Shown: positions 1 through 13,333 of the stretch, piece after piece | Layout of the letters: each line of letters starts with the position of its first letter | Numbering within the stretch: position 1 is the stretch's first letter | Origin: Balanoglossus misakiensis | Lineage: Eukaryota > Hemichordata | DNA: 64,000 bases | NCBI GenBank assembly: GCA_040954595.2 | Contig: CM082589.2 | Coordinates: 2,294,001-2,358,000, forward strand | Direction: 5' to 3' | Made by a program: the position numbers and the translations under genes | The notes under the pieces: model-generated | Database searches by the model: none | Told to the model about the DNA's origin: nothing | The model's input: only the letters and a program-made list of their open reading frames with translations

Positions 1-3000
1 GACCGCCGTGAACACTTAGAACAAGATATATTCTTCAAGATTTTTTTTCTCCCCTGCCACATCGACGACATACCTGACTGCGGATTTTCGTCCTAGTCGA
101 AATTTTCCCCGCTCCGTTCGTCTTTTCGTCGACAACCGGTAACAGCATACGTCGGGAGAATATTCTGATTTGTCAGAATCCCCATACTGATTGAGTAGAG
201 GCCTTTCTCCATTCGAAGGGCGAGACTCTGAGCTCTAAACGGGACACTGACGTCAGCCGGTGAGCCACACATTGTCTCTTGATCCGCCATGACATCTTCG
301 GTCGAAATTATCTGACGTTTCACTCACTCGTTCCTGTGATTTCGTGGGCTTCTTTTTGGTTCCAAAAGAAAACGACACAAGCCAGTTCCGTCCATCCGAC
401 CTCTGCCATAATGTCTGTCGAGAACAACATAATGAGTCAACGTTATAGTTCAGTTTCCCTCTATTTGGACAGGTTCGTCGCTGCCGGCCATGCCAGCGCT
501 GAAGAAGGGACGGTCTGATCACGCCAGGAAAAGAAAGGGCGCAACCACTATGTGAAAGGTTTGCCAAATTGACAACATCCGCGGCGTTCTTGGGTTTCCC
601 GTCGTAATCGTGGCGTTTTACGAGACATTGAAGACACTGCGCTGTCGGACAGAAGACCACAACATATCTAAAAGGGAGATCTTTCTCCTTGTCGAGATGG
701 GAAGTCAACTATAGTCGGAGAGGCGGTCCGATGAGTATACGTGCCGACTGACTGTAAGCTCGACTGCCTGCCTGATTAAAATGGACGGGCTGTTACGCTG
801 CTTGTTTTATGCGCACAGAGATGATGTGATGTAAAATTCAAACAAGGCTGACCTTTCGTGCATCCATATTGGCGTCCCTAGGGAGCTGCCCAAATCGATG
901 CTCGCCAATTAAGATGCAGCTCCACATCCCGCTTACCCAGTAATACGCTTACAGTGTCTTAATAAAACAACAGCCCAAGATATGGCGAGAATATCGCATA
1001 CCCATACACAGGCGAAGCATCCAGACCCGAACGCCCACGCAGTCGACGGACTTGATGAGGTGAAGCCAGCGTCACTGTAGCCAACAAGCGCCGCCTAACC
1101 TCTCTGTTAAGAACCTTAAACACGCGCTGGCATTATGAATATTAAGTGACTGAACACCTAATAAAATTACGTTTTTCACGAAATCCACAAAAGATCCCCA
1201 TTTTCTCTCCGGATTCACCTTACTAACAAAATGGCGGGGGTTGAATCGTTGCCCGACAAAAAAGCGCAAATGTTTCTATTCAGACTCGAATCCGCAGTGC
1301 CAAAGGTTGGCAACTTTTTCCCGCTGATTGTGTGCTATCATTGCGGAGCAATCTTGCGGGGCAGGTGTAGGCTAATGTAAAATAATCCCGTGTCGCAGTG
1401 ATAGGGGCCGCTGCCATAGTCGCGCATAATCCGCTAGATTGTCCGTTAATGAAGGCCCACTAATACACTATAAATGGATGCGTGCATTGCAAGGCCTCCC
1501 AGAATTGAGCAGCTTCGTCTCTCGGGGGTTTCACCTGTCAGTCAGCATTTTTCATGAATATCAGCACGGGGGCCGCGCCGGATATTTTCTCCAAAAGAAA
1601 GTGATAACAAAACAAATCGATTTTCTCCCCCAATCAAAACGTTAACATGACATTAATTCTGTAACTTGAGACGTTTTCTGTTTTGAGAAAAAAAGGGCAA
1701 CTCATTAATCACAAAATCATGGCAAAGATCCCAGGTTTCATTTAAACCTCACTTTACGAACAACAAGATGTTAAATCTCTTAATTTTATTGCACCCAAAT
1801 CAATCGCTACAGTCAGTACAAAATCGTTGTCTCGATGACAAATTTGTCCTCCTAAATTTTTATAGCTGTTTGGGGATCGGGTCTCAGTGTTGGAAATAAA
1901 AAACAGGCATCAACGTATATTTGTCAGGGAAAGATATAGCGAGCTGATGTGGCGCGTTGCATTACATGTATATGGTCGGCCAGGTCGTGAATAATATTGG
2001 CTTACCGGGGTTAAAGGTGAGCAGTTGCCCTGTACTGCAGCTAAAGAGGAGAAATAAAACTATATCATCGGCAAAGTCATTGCGTGGTGGAAATCTGTGA
2101 AGTGCGAATTTCAGTCAGGGCACGTATTTACCCCGGGGGCGAGTTTCACTCTACCTTAGCAAAACTGCTTCCTCGTGCTGGGCGGATAATGTACCTTAAA
2201 ATAATTTAGCTCATAGATATTGACAAAATATTGAATATTGGCCTGTCAAAGAGCCAACAGAAGGGATAATATCTGAGATTGATTTATCCCTTTCAGTTGT
2301 TTTTGTAATATTTTTCTTCACTGGAGATAAGAGTGCGCGACCTTTAACCTGATAGCGAGAAGAGGGGATTTATGGAGGCAACTAACGCGCCCATCCATTT
2401 GCGGACAGCCGTAAAATGCTAAAATTTCATTGCCAGAACGAATCTTCTGCCCGGCTTGCTTGATTCTCAGCCATGCGATAATTCCAAGAGGCCCCGACAT
2501 AAGGGGATTCGGCGCCACCGTTGAACGGAAGGTCATGATTATTTCTTCTTCTTTTTAAAAAAAAGTAGTTCTGCACGCGCTATGATGTTAGTGAATACCT
2601 CCGCGCGAAGAGCAAACAGCCCCAAACAACATCTGAATTGATGGGTGCAGATACGGTCAACAATGTAAAAAATGAATTATTTCTACAATAAAAGTTCAAC
2701 ATTGGTGTTTTATTGCGCATGTATGAGTTCCTGTCGTGCCAGGAAATTGGAACATAAAATGGTTATTTTAAAAAATAAGGCAGTATAATCTATGCTCTGC
2801 AGTACTGATAAAGTTTGAGGCTATCGATATGGAGAACTATACACCAAATCATTACGGTTTATGACAGCGATTGCTTCTTAAACCATAAATGATTCCGCGG
2901 TATCTCATGAAATTAAAGCTGTATGCAATAAAAATGCAGCTATGTCATCTTCTCTCAATTTCCCATTCCTTTGCTATTTATTTGACGTCAAACTGAAATC

Positions 3001-6000
3001 AAATGTGCGAAAATAATATATGAAAAAAATGAGGGGTGGGTATATATTTCGGGTTACATTAAATTTATCTCAAACTCCATCTTTCCCCTGCGAACCGGGT
3101 CCCCCAACAAAACTAGGCTCGTCCCAAATAAAATCAGGCTCGTTCAAGGCCAGCTAAAACCCACTGTTCCCCTCACGTCTACTGCGGGTCACGAAAGCAC
3201 TTACAGCCGGCTAGCCGTTGTTGAAATAAAAAAAGGCGCGTTGCCAGTCAAGGATGACTCAGCCTTTCGGACAATGATGTATGATCAAATCCTTGTCACC
3301 TAATCCGTCTTTGGTATTACCATCTTACCCTGTGTCGCGAGTAAAAGCGACCACGCCACCTGGGGCCCATATTGCCATGCGCAACGGACCATGAGCTTCG
3401 GACGTGGTCAACATGCGAAAGCAAATTCCAAGCCGTGTAGGTGTCAGTTGAAATCATTAGTTCTTGCGGCAGGTTTTTCAATAATGTGAAAATGCGCCGT
3501 CAAGTGACTGCGTGTTCTGTTCGCAGCGTGTAGCTCCTCATGTCGAATCTTAGCAAGAAAGAATACACACGCAATCTACTATGACTGCTATATACTCAAG
3601 CAATGATCAGTCTTTTAGTGTTTGCTCCGTGTTTCCAGTGTTTTAAGACATGAACATTTATTTCCCTATTCATCATTGCTTCACACGAACATACAATGTG
3701 ACCGACAAGATTTTACAATAGTAAAACGCTACTAAGAAACATCTGAATACGTAAAAAGGTGATACATGTAGATACCTGTGGTCGCCGCGCTGGTTGTTGT
3801 CAACGCTAATGTACGTGAAAGCCGGGATGTCGGCGCATGCGTTGAACTGCGATTCTCCGGGACAACATTTGCATGACTGTCCTATTCTGTGCCATTAATT
3901 GAAGCATGTTTGCAGCCATTTTCAAACAAACGTGAAGTACAACACGCGATAAAGATATGGCACTTTCAAGGACCCTTCAAAAGAATCACCGTATCGACGC
4001 GCCTAATACAGACTAACCACTGCATGGGTAGACAGCCTAGTTTGATAGGTATCGTCCCCGACAGGGGAATATTTTGAAGAATAAGAATTCAGAAGTCTCA
4101 AGACTGTGGGATAATCCTCTGGGATGATAAGATGCATTACTGTCAATTCGAGTTTACAGCTGATCATTGAGTGTGGAGATTGCTCGGATAAAACGCAACA
4201 ACAATAATTGCTGGCGAAATTGGCCAGTGAGCTGCCAGGCTCTCAATCTTGAAAGGTGTGTTACTCGGGCGTGTGGCTAATCTCTCGCAGCGACGCCATT
4301 AGAGGGAGCGCGGGTTGGTTCGGCTTCCTGTTTTATCAGTCGGTTTGACAGGCGGTGACACGGCGTTGTAGTAAATGGCGGCTTTGTCATTTTCGATGTC
4401 CCGGCGAAACAAACGAAGCGCGCAAAGAAATGACAACGAAGCGCGATTAGCGATGAAATAAAACAAGAAACGAACCTTATTGGCGTGTGTGTTGTAATGG
4501 AATTTTAAAAGGGGGTGCTCGTCTACGGGAAAACGGCGCTTGAATGTGACGGGTTGATTGGATTTGCAGCTTGATATCATAGAGAACTGTATACTCGAGC
4601 CCTCCAGAGGATTGCATGTTTTTCAAAATGAAAAATCCGTATATGGGCAGATTCGTTTAGTGCTATCTTACAAGAAAGACTACTAACTCACAACGATAGA
4701 TGAATGCTTCTCTGTGCTAAATTTTTACATGCCCAACCCCGCAGCTCGAAACCTCGCAACGCTTTATGCATTCACTGACCTTTACAGTGTGTAGGTGCGC
4801 ATCACAGGAAACGAAACGCACCGTTTCTTCCAAATGCATCGCCCATTATTGCTTTATCGCGAAAGATGGCACGAACAGATAACTAACAGACACCCAGTTT
4901 GATCATTCTCCCTCCAGCCGATTTATTTTCTTGCAAAGCCCATCCCCGCGTTTTGAACAGCATTCTATCAAAAGTTAAAATTTTACGAAACAACCAAAAC
5001 AACAAGTATATCGTGACGAGCAGACAACAACAGAGTCTCCAATGCTAAGGGCAAGGCACTAACCGCCAAGAAAGGTCACCTTTAAATCAGCCAAAAGCTC
5101 TCAAATCACATTTGGCAATTACTGCCGGACGACCGGAAACAGATATAATGACACATAGCCCCCTTTCTCAGACTTAGTATTCCATTACTCAATTTTATCT
5201 AATATCCGAGCGCTAACCCTTTCCTTGAAATACAATATGTAGGTGTTATCCAAACTTTTGGAAAGAAGAAGAAAAGAATACGAGTTTTCATATCCCCCCC
5301 CCCCTCTATCAAGTCCCACTGGTTGTCCGAGTCACTCAGAACATTCCAATGTATGTCATTTGATTACCTGAGCCTGGACCTTTGACTGAAATCCGGTTCT
5401 ATGCTCTTGACGTAGAGTAATGTATCATTTGGCACTGAACTTTAGTAAATTTTCAAATCATGGTTTTTCAACGATTGTGCCACTTTGAAATTGAACTATA
5501 CGTGTTTAATGACAGTACAAGGGCTTGTAGACGACATTGTGCCCGATATTATATGTTAAGCGGTGAATATATTAAAGTTCACACCCTGAGGTAGGAAATA
5601 CAAAATGCTGATGGATGACACTGCTGTTTATATAATCTATCCCAATTAAACTTGGCTGTTTGCCGTAAACGCTTCACTATAACCGACGGTTGATGGTAAT
5701 AAGGCCCTGATTATTGTGTGCCAGGCATTTATTGGTTTAGTAGTAATGCGCTTGCATGATGTGCGCAGTGGCGGTTGTTCCCCAAACCAGTAAATAGTTA
5801 TTACAGCGTGTTTGCTCACACGACTGCTAATGTCGCTGTCTGCTTGATGGATGGAGTTTCCTGCTGCGCCAACAAACATCAATCGTCACTTGCAGTAACA
5901 TAAGACAAATCAGCTTTAGAGAAGGGTCCGCACACTACCTTTTGAATGCTAAAGACAGACATGTCTCCATCACTGCCAAGCGAAAGAAGTAAAGATAGCC

Positions 6001-6509
6001 AGAGAGGATAGACAAGGGGATTTGTAGGCGGGGACACTGTAACATGTCAGCGATTTGGGTACGAAGCAAAGACAGACAGACAATCTCACCGGCCGAATTA
6101 TTAACCAAGAAATTGTAGGGACAATGACCGATTGGCAGTTAGATGCGACCCCTAACCTTCAAGAAGTAACGCTATATAATCAATCTGGATAGACGGAGAA
6201 GTGCTGACGGCGTTTTTAATATCTGTACAGGAATATTATTCTGCTCAAAGAATCGTCGCTGGAGTCTTCACCGAGAGTTGATCACCTTTATGGGGTCAGG
6301 GGTCGCCGAATGGTCAAATAACTTTAAGGTGCTAGCTTTTATTTTAGTCTTTCGCAATTCATGTAATTTCTATAGGTCATCAAAGACAAGCGGTGCATTC
6401 TGTTCATTTTAAGGGCCATTACAGGCGTCGGTATTACGAGGAGCGCTCTTCTTTCCCGAGTGGTTACAGCGCCCATCCACACTGCCGTATCAGTTCGTGC
6501 ATTTCAAAT

Positions 6510-6663
6510 ATGCAAATGACCGTTCCTATCACCGCGAAATTAAAAGCCATGACGTCAGGAGACCCACCAAAGAAACCAAGCCCAGGTCTTTCTGCTCGGA
6601 ATCATCAATCATTTAGGCTTTAATTAATGCGAGTCGGAAATATCGCATCTGGGTGTGACGTCA
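6510..6663. promoter_or_regulatory. Candidate enhancer: POU octamer, two palindromic CREs and a homeodomain site
   Basis: Within 154 bp lie ATGCAAAT (6510-6517), TGACGTCA (6550-6557), GGCTTTAATTAA (6616-6627) and a second TGACGTCA (6656-6663). No open frame explains the conservation-like density of full-consensus sites. The binding families (POU, CREB/ATF, homeodomain) are established for these motifs. Enhancer function and the target gene are inference. Confidence 0.35.
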
Positions 6664-8968
6664 GCACTGCTAATGGCCTGAAATAAACAATTGAAGGAAT
6701 GCTGTTGGTAGAATTAGCGCAGTCTGCGTAAGACAGAAGCAGTTCTGAATGCAATTATATAATTATGATATCTTAATGTTGTATCTCGCCGACGCACCAA
6801 GCCGCCATGATGAACTGAGCTGTTCGATTTCTAGGTCGTATCTTGTATTGAATTGGTTTTACATGGCATTCACACAGCTGGAAATCGTGTTTGGCTTTAG
6901 GGAAATACAAGTCAGTATATTCGCTACGGCGGAAAAAAACGTCGTGATTTGTGCCGAGGAATCTCTTTTGAAATAACAACATCCTTTTTGCTCTTCAAAA
7001 ATGGCGCATTGCACGACAGAGTCTCGGCTTTCACTTGGTATTCCTGGCAATTTTTTTAGTATTCGCGGGCAGTAAGCGAAGTAAATTGATAATTACCCCC
7101 TGTTTCCTGGAACCAGGACTTATTTACAAATCTCGTTAAGAAATAAAGTGATATTTAAATCCGCCACGGTGGACAAAATGAAATATTTTCCGCCTGAGCG
7201 CCACTGGGGCCCCTCACTGACTGTTTCCTGCAAGAAAGGTCCCACAGACAGCGAATAATTATCTGTCGGTAAGGTCTCGAATTAGTCGTCAGATTTTCCT
7301 TCGTTCCAGTTGAAGAAAGCCGATAAATTACATTAATTTGTTCTGGTTCTGCCACATTTTCGTAAATATTTGCCGCAAATCAAACTACCCCACAAAAACC
7401 TTGCATAATAAATATACGAGGCAACATCTATCAGCGTGAAAGAATGAATTTACGTCATAAATCTCCTGTGTAAAATGTAGCATTCGCTATTTCTGTAGCT
7501 TCGCTGCCTCAGCATCCCATAATATTAGACACTTAATATTTAGTGGTCACCGCGATTATCGCATAGGTTGTTTTTTGCTTATATTAAATTTGCCTCTTAG
7601 TGGGTTGATGGTTCTTGTTCAAGTAAGCACATTACTTCAAAATCCAGCGTTTAGTGATTGTGAGTTTAGGTTTCCAGCTCGGGGATAAACGACTCCGAAC
7701 CCTGTGCCCCTCTCACAATGCGAATTACCCATGATTCGCGGCGAGCAGGGGCTGATCTGCATACCCTAGTGAGCTAAATCCCCGAGCGGCACGCTAGATT
7801 GCATGCAAATTGAGACCAGGCAGAACGGGATAAGAGCCGGCCACGAAACACGAGCCCGTGGAGACGTCGAATTCTTTTATACATCGGCGGGGAGATCGGC
7901 TGAATATCGTTAATATTTTACGGCCTCGAGACGATGCCCGTGAGACCGTATGCGTGTCTGCGCGACCCATCAACTGACTGATAGAAAATATGATAGAAAA
8001 AATAATATATATACTTTGCTGTCTCGGGCTATTATATTTCTATTGATACACATAATATTCTATAAGCATGATAAGAGGCGCTGTTTCAGATATCGCGAGA
8101 GGTATCATTGATGGGGGATATTTTAATGGCGCGGGGAGGGGTGTAGTCGAGGAAATGCAGTGAGGTATCGACTTGCACTCCACAGGACTAGTGAGTACTC
8201 ACATAGAGTAGGTTGTCATCCTACCCTGTACGTGTAGTATGTGTGACTGATATGATTTTTGCCCAACACGTCGTCGCGCAGCTTGGAAAATATAATGTGG
8301 AAATTTGACACGTTGCTGTCGACCGCTGAACATATCCTGAACGTATCAGGTAATCTCGGATTATGTTTACGTCACTGATGTGGCATTGTTAGAAATCATC
8401 ATCTCGCTCATAAAAAATATCATTCATTTCTTCATTTTGACTCACATTTTTTTCTTATTCGCCCGAGTTGAGTAAAATATAATAGAGAAACATTCATAAT
8501 TGTTGATATTTGAGTTGATATTTAAATGCATCAAGCTAAAAGCTGAAAGTAGGGCCAGTCAGGGTCATCCATTCAATGATTGTATACAGGTATATCCGTA
8601 ATTACTATTATGAGCATTGCAATTAATAAGGGACTGTTTGCAGCCATTGGAAATATGATTCAAAACCGGGTTTTTAAAGAACTTGGTTAATGGAATGGCG
8701 GATTATCTCTCATTTCATAAGATTGGGGTAATACTAATGTTCCTGACTATCTGATGACGTCAGTGGACATTCTCTGCTATATTGCATTAAGTAATATCCC
8801 AGAATCCCAATCGCTGCAGGCCTACTATTTATATGCACACGAGTGTTGCGTCAGTATCGACAGATAATTCATTCCGCCCATATCATGTACTGAAATTAGC
8901 CGTGGTTATCTAGATTAATTTAGGACATTTTGTCGACGCAGATGTTTAGAAGATGCTATCCTTCTCTA

Positions 8969-9004
<36 letters not shown>
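8969..9004 (+). repeat. (GAT)12 microsatellite
   Basis: Twelve perfect GAT units in AT-rich non-coding DNA. The methionine-rich frame it creates is an artefact. Confidence 0.95.
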
Positions 9005-12000
9005 ATCACAGCTGACCATGCCAGAAACTGCTAGGCAGCACGACTTACAGGTGATTCGAAAGCAAACCAATGTTGAATGCCGCGCAGCGACACCTCAGAT
9101 GCCAAAGGATTTGCCGACAGTAGTGACGTGTTCCTCGATTAGCAAATTGCACGGAACGGCATCGAGTATGATTGATAGGGGTACGGGACCTTTGATTCCG
9201 AAGAATTTATTCAGATGTATGTAAAGGTTTTCTGACAGGAAGACGAAATGGTGTTAAAATGTATGTGTTCGGCGACACCAGCACAATTACAGTCAGGGAA
9301 AGGAAGGTTGGGAGTAATTTATGCAGACTTGTCGGAGACTAGTTTCTCCCACGTGTCTCTGACATAATAATAAAAAAAGATGAAAAACATGGAAGTCGTG
9401 AGGTCACGTCCCTATAAGGCGACGATGTGTACGTGGGGTATATTTCTATATATACACATAGACTTCAGCTTTTCAGGTTGTTATATTATACAAAGAGGTA
9501 TCTTTTCTTACAGCTTGTTTCTAATTATACTGACTGATAATAAACCAGTGTTTATGAACGGTTCAATTTCATTCCTAGTATCAATTAGAGGAAGCAGTCT
9601 GCCAAAGAAGCCTTTTAAAAATGGCGCCGTTTGCTGATATTTGATTGGAAGACTGACTGATGACATTGCGCCTAAAAGGCTCATCGCGAAATAAATATAA
9701 AAGATACCTTAGCTTCCCCGCAAGTATCAAACCTTCCGACCTTGTGATAGATTATTGCGCCGGCTCAGCTGCCCGGCTTCGTCACCACATTTGTGAGGAA
9801 GGAAGAAACCGTTTTTTCGAAGGACCACAGGACGCTGAGTGAAACTGTAACAAACATAATCCTTTGCATAATTGCAATCCACAGCTACGGGGCATTTCTA
9901 CATAATTAATATTTATGCACATGCTAATTAACAGCAACCACATTAAAATTGAAGATTCTGCCCTTAGGCCATTTCTTTCAAATGCTAAAACATTTGTCTC
10001 TTTACCATCTCCGAAATTTATATTCAAATTTAATATCCCCCAAATATTCACTGCCGCCATTTTGTGCACAATATCGAATACCGATTGAAGTTGGATTCAA
10101 TTAATTTGCGAGCTCTAAGACTCCTACAGTGCTCTAATTTACTCCAAATAGATGAGTAATAAATTGGTTGGATGTGATTTCGTCATCGGCAGCGGATTCA
10201 TCTTCGTAGATAGAAGCAATTTGATCAAAATAATGGCAAAAAATTTGGCAATAATAAAGCTAGAACCAAGCGCTTTCTCATTATAAAACACGAGCAAGAG
10301 CCGAAAAGGGGCAATTAACGCGTTCCATATCCCATGTTCCGGAACGATGCTATTGCATTACTACAGTCGTTGCAATTTACTCAATCTGAACACATAATAT
10401 CATTCAGAAGATAATCGGACAATTGTTAGGGAGCGGTTTACTACGCGTACCGCTTGATTAATCCGAGTATAATTAAGACGCCTTTTCTCTAAAATGAGAA
10501 ATACGAAAATCAGCAGATTTGTATCGAAACACATAGCTACAATATATAACAATAGTTATATACTGGAAAATTAATGAATGGACAAACAAGATTCATGGAA
10601 AATTGACAAAAGTTGAATTAGTACATCGGCCACGTGTGTAAATGATAGTATTGTCGAGTGGAACATTGGAAAATTAGTCAAATATTAGCGATTGTCTAAT
10701 TATGTAGTCAACCTCGTTCAGGGGATCGACGGGTAAGTTATAAATCTTTCAGAGCTGTTTCCGGAAAAGAGACACGTCTACACCCTCATCGTAGACCTTT
10801 GACCTCTTCGAAAAAACGACAGGAACAGCGAAATATCTGCCATTATCGTATGAGAAAGGCAGGGGCTGTCTGTCTACTTAATTAATAAGTTACATCAAAC
10901 AGTGGACCAGAAAAATGTACAAAGGCCCTATAACGTGAATACTGCGTAATTTTGCAATATTTACATTTGTCTATCGTCACTCTTAATTTAGTCTCTTACA
11001 AGAATAAAAGGCGCTGGCTTGACCTTTCATTTACATGCAAATATATCGACCTCTTCGCTTGTTTCGCATCGCAGCCTGAGACATTGCTTTCGGTTGAAAA
11101 ACATATCCATCATCTCACAATGTTCTCCAGTCAGATAGAACATAATGCCGAATAAAATGACAATAATAATATTTTGGAGTGTTTGCTTGTGTGTGTGTAT
11201 GAATGAATGAATGAACATCCTAACTGCGCTTCTTCTATTTTACACCTTGAAAATTGGATGATTGAAATACGTACCGTTCAGTACTCCTCCCGTTGCCTCA
11301 ATCCGCTCACCTCACAAAGCACACGAAAATGACGACTAGCTTGCAGCCATTTTCCTTCCATTACTGCGTGCTGCATTTCTATACAGTCTCTTATAATTGG
11401 GAAAAAGTCACTTGCGCGCGCACTCAAGCACGCTTTTTGTTTAATTTGCGCACCCCCCCCCCCGCCAGCCTCAGTCTGCACGTCATTTTTGTAGACGCGG
11501 TCACGTCTGTGTCGAATACGCCAATAAAAAAATCATAAAGAAATACGCAATAATGATACAACAAGATGGAGAAAAACATTGTTACCCTTTCAGATGTAAA
11601 ATTTTGGGAATAATTCCCAAAGCCGACTCAATCTACATGTAACTGAACCGTGCTGCGTTTTCACAATTACCAATTTTATCATTTTTATACAATTTATAAA
11701 ACTCCCCGGTATAAATTCTCGGCAAAATCTGATATTATCATGGGGAGGGGTTGGCTACGACCTATTGTATTTTTTTCTTCTGTTATCAATATTTATTGGA
11801 CCGGACGATGATCAAAAGAATGCGACACATCGTTAGCAGACACCGCATCGGTGGCCTTAATTATACCATAAAGGTTCATTTGAATACGTTGCTTACCCAA
11901 GCCGTATTTCACTCGACGGACCTGTCAATTTTCGACACGGCTGAATTTGACTTAACAAACGAGACCCCGAAAATCGAGAAAGACCAGAATTCGCCCGCGT

Positions 12001-13267
12001 AATTACACCATTCTCTTTGTAATTGATATTCGGCGTTTCATTGTGATTGCCCACACAATGGCCGACAAATTTATCGAGTCTCTTCCGTGTTGTATAAGCT
12101 CAGCATCATTAAAAATGCTATATTAAAGGGAAATTGCTTTTGATGAAAAATTGAACGAATATCACGTGTTAGCATACACGGGCCAACAGAGTCATCGCCG
12201 GCTTTGTCCTCCGCTAAAACCAGCAAATTTTAATCACGCAGAAATACCAGTATCCCAAACCCAGGTTTTCGAGAGATCGAGTCTTTGATATTGTGATTGT
12301 TGCTTGCGGACTAAAATCGGAGCAAGCATAGCAGATATTTCACTTATTAATCAGCGATTTTTGATATTCGGGCGGAAAGTGACAGTCGGCACAGCGTCAC
12401 TCTGATATTAATGCGAACTGCAAGCACAATCCTAATGACAAAGCGCTGCGCGCGTCGAGCGCACACAGCGCAGTCAGAAATGCGGTATTCGCGTGAAATA
12501 AAAACAGCATTACGTTTAAAATATTTCTGTGGACTGCGTTTCAAAATCGCAGCCATCACTTCATAGCAATGGCGGAATCGTAATGTGTGTACGAAAGCAA
12601 TGTGATTAAAAATTTACGAGTCGAGAGTATTGAATATTTGACGCCTAGCAAATAATTCGGATGGCCGATTAGTATTATGTTCTCGCGCGCGGAGAATAAA
12701 AGACAGAGATTGTCGAGAAATTTTTGCCCACAAAGCGATCGCTGGCAAATTGTGAAGAATTACACGTTTGTGGTAATTGCTACGAACAGTCAAACTGCGT
12801 CCAAATGTGACAGGCGACGCGGGGACCGTCGTCTTTTTTCAGAAGCGGTCGCGTACAAAAGACGTAAAAACGCAAGCACTAATGCAACAACAGGCGACAT
12901 ATGGAGGTCACGTACGCAGAACTAAATAAACACGTATTCCTTTCTAAAATTTAAAGGAATATTAACGGCTCATATCTGACCTCCAGTCCATCAAGATTTA
13001 AAAAAAATTATTAAAATATTTAGCTTACCATGAATTATGTCTTATTCGGTTTCAGCGATATCAATATGTTGCTGTTATAGACGTGTGCTGGTGGTAGCTC
13101 GTGTATATTTGTGCGGCTGTCAGTGTAGGTATACAAACTCGTCCAAAGCTGAGCTCGCGCTCATCGATGACTCCCATCGATATGTGTATGCAATGCAAAT
13201 AAAAGACTTTAACTTACATATTAAATGATGTTGTCGTCCTCTGTCTCTCGCTATACGAACACGGCAG

Positions 13268-13333
13268 GTACCAATGGAGGCTTTCCGCCGCCATATCTGA
13301 CGCAGCCGGGGTTTGACGTTTACCCCGGTCAAG
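13268..13333 (+). other. Exon-like 66-bp segment, host gene unknown
   Basis: A pyrimidine tract (CCTCTGTCTCTC) and CAG end at 13267, and a GT donor (CAAG|GTTAGA) begins at 13334. Between them the frame is open and encodes about 21 residues (TNGGFPPPYLTQPGFDVYPG and one Gln). The phases are symmetric (1-1), so it would be a cassette exon. It is much more GC-rich than its surroundings and reads like a proline/aromatic-rich region of a transcription factor or RNA-binding protein. A 7-bp inverted repeat (CCGGGGT at 13306, ACCCCGG at 13322) lies inside it and weakens the coding case. It could be a distal exon of the homeobox gene, since intron 1 of that gene is also phase 1, or of a gene beyond the window, or chance. 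Confidence 0.3.

Larger units (their letters stand above)
1..13267. other. Non-coding region, left part of the desert
   Basis: No supported gene. Open frames of 60-150 codons occur on both strands but none resembles a protein family or has a plausible exon chain. Contents worth noting: palindromic CREs at 248, 2983, 6550, 6656 and 8755; octamers at 3867, 6510, 7803, 11035 and 13193; AATGGCG cores at 1230, 4374, 7000, 8125, 8694, 9620 and 12568; the GAT microsatellite; and a GC-rich palindromic patch near 12440-12480. Confidence 0.6.

Noticed and set aside
253-708. 151-codon minus-strand ORF
   Set aside because: It has no recognisable domain and no supporting splice structure. Overlapping frames on both strands are also open, so chance is likely.
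8221-8245. miR-10-like CTACCCTGTA
   Set aside because: The match stops after the seed-like part, and no precursor hairpin is seen.
8895-8920. miR-9-like GGTTATCTAG
   Set aside because: Only ten bases agree with the remembered microRNA, and no complementary arm is nearby.
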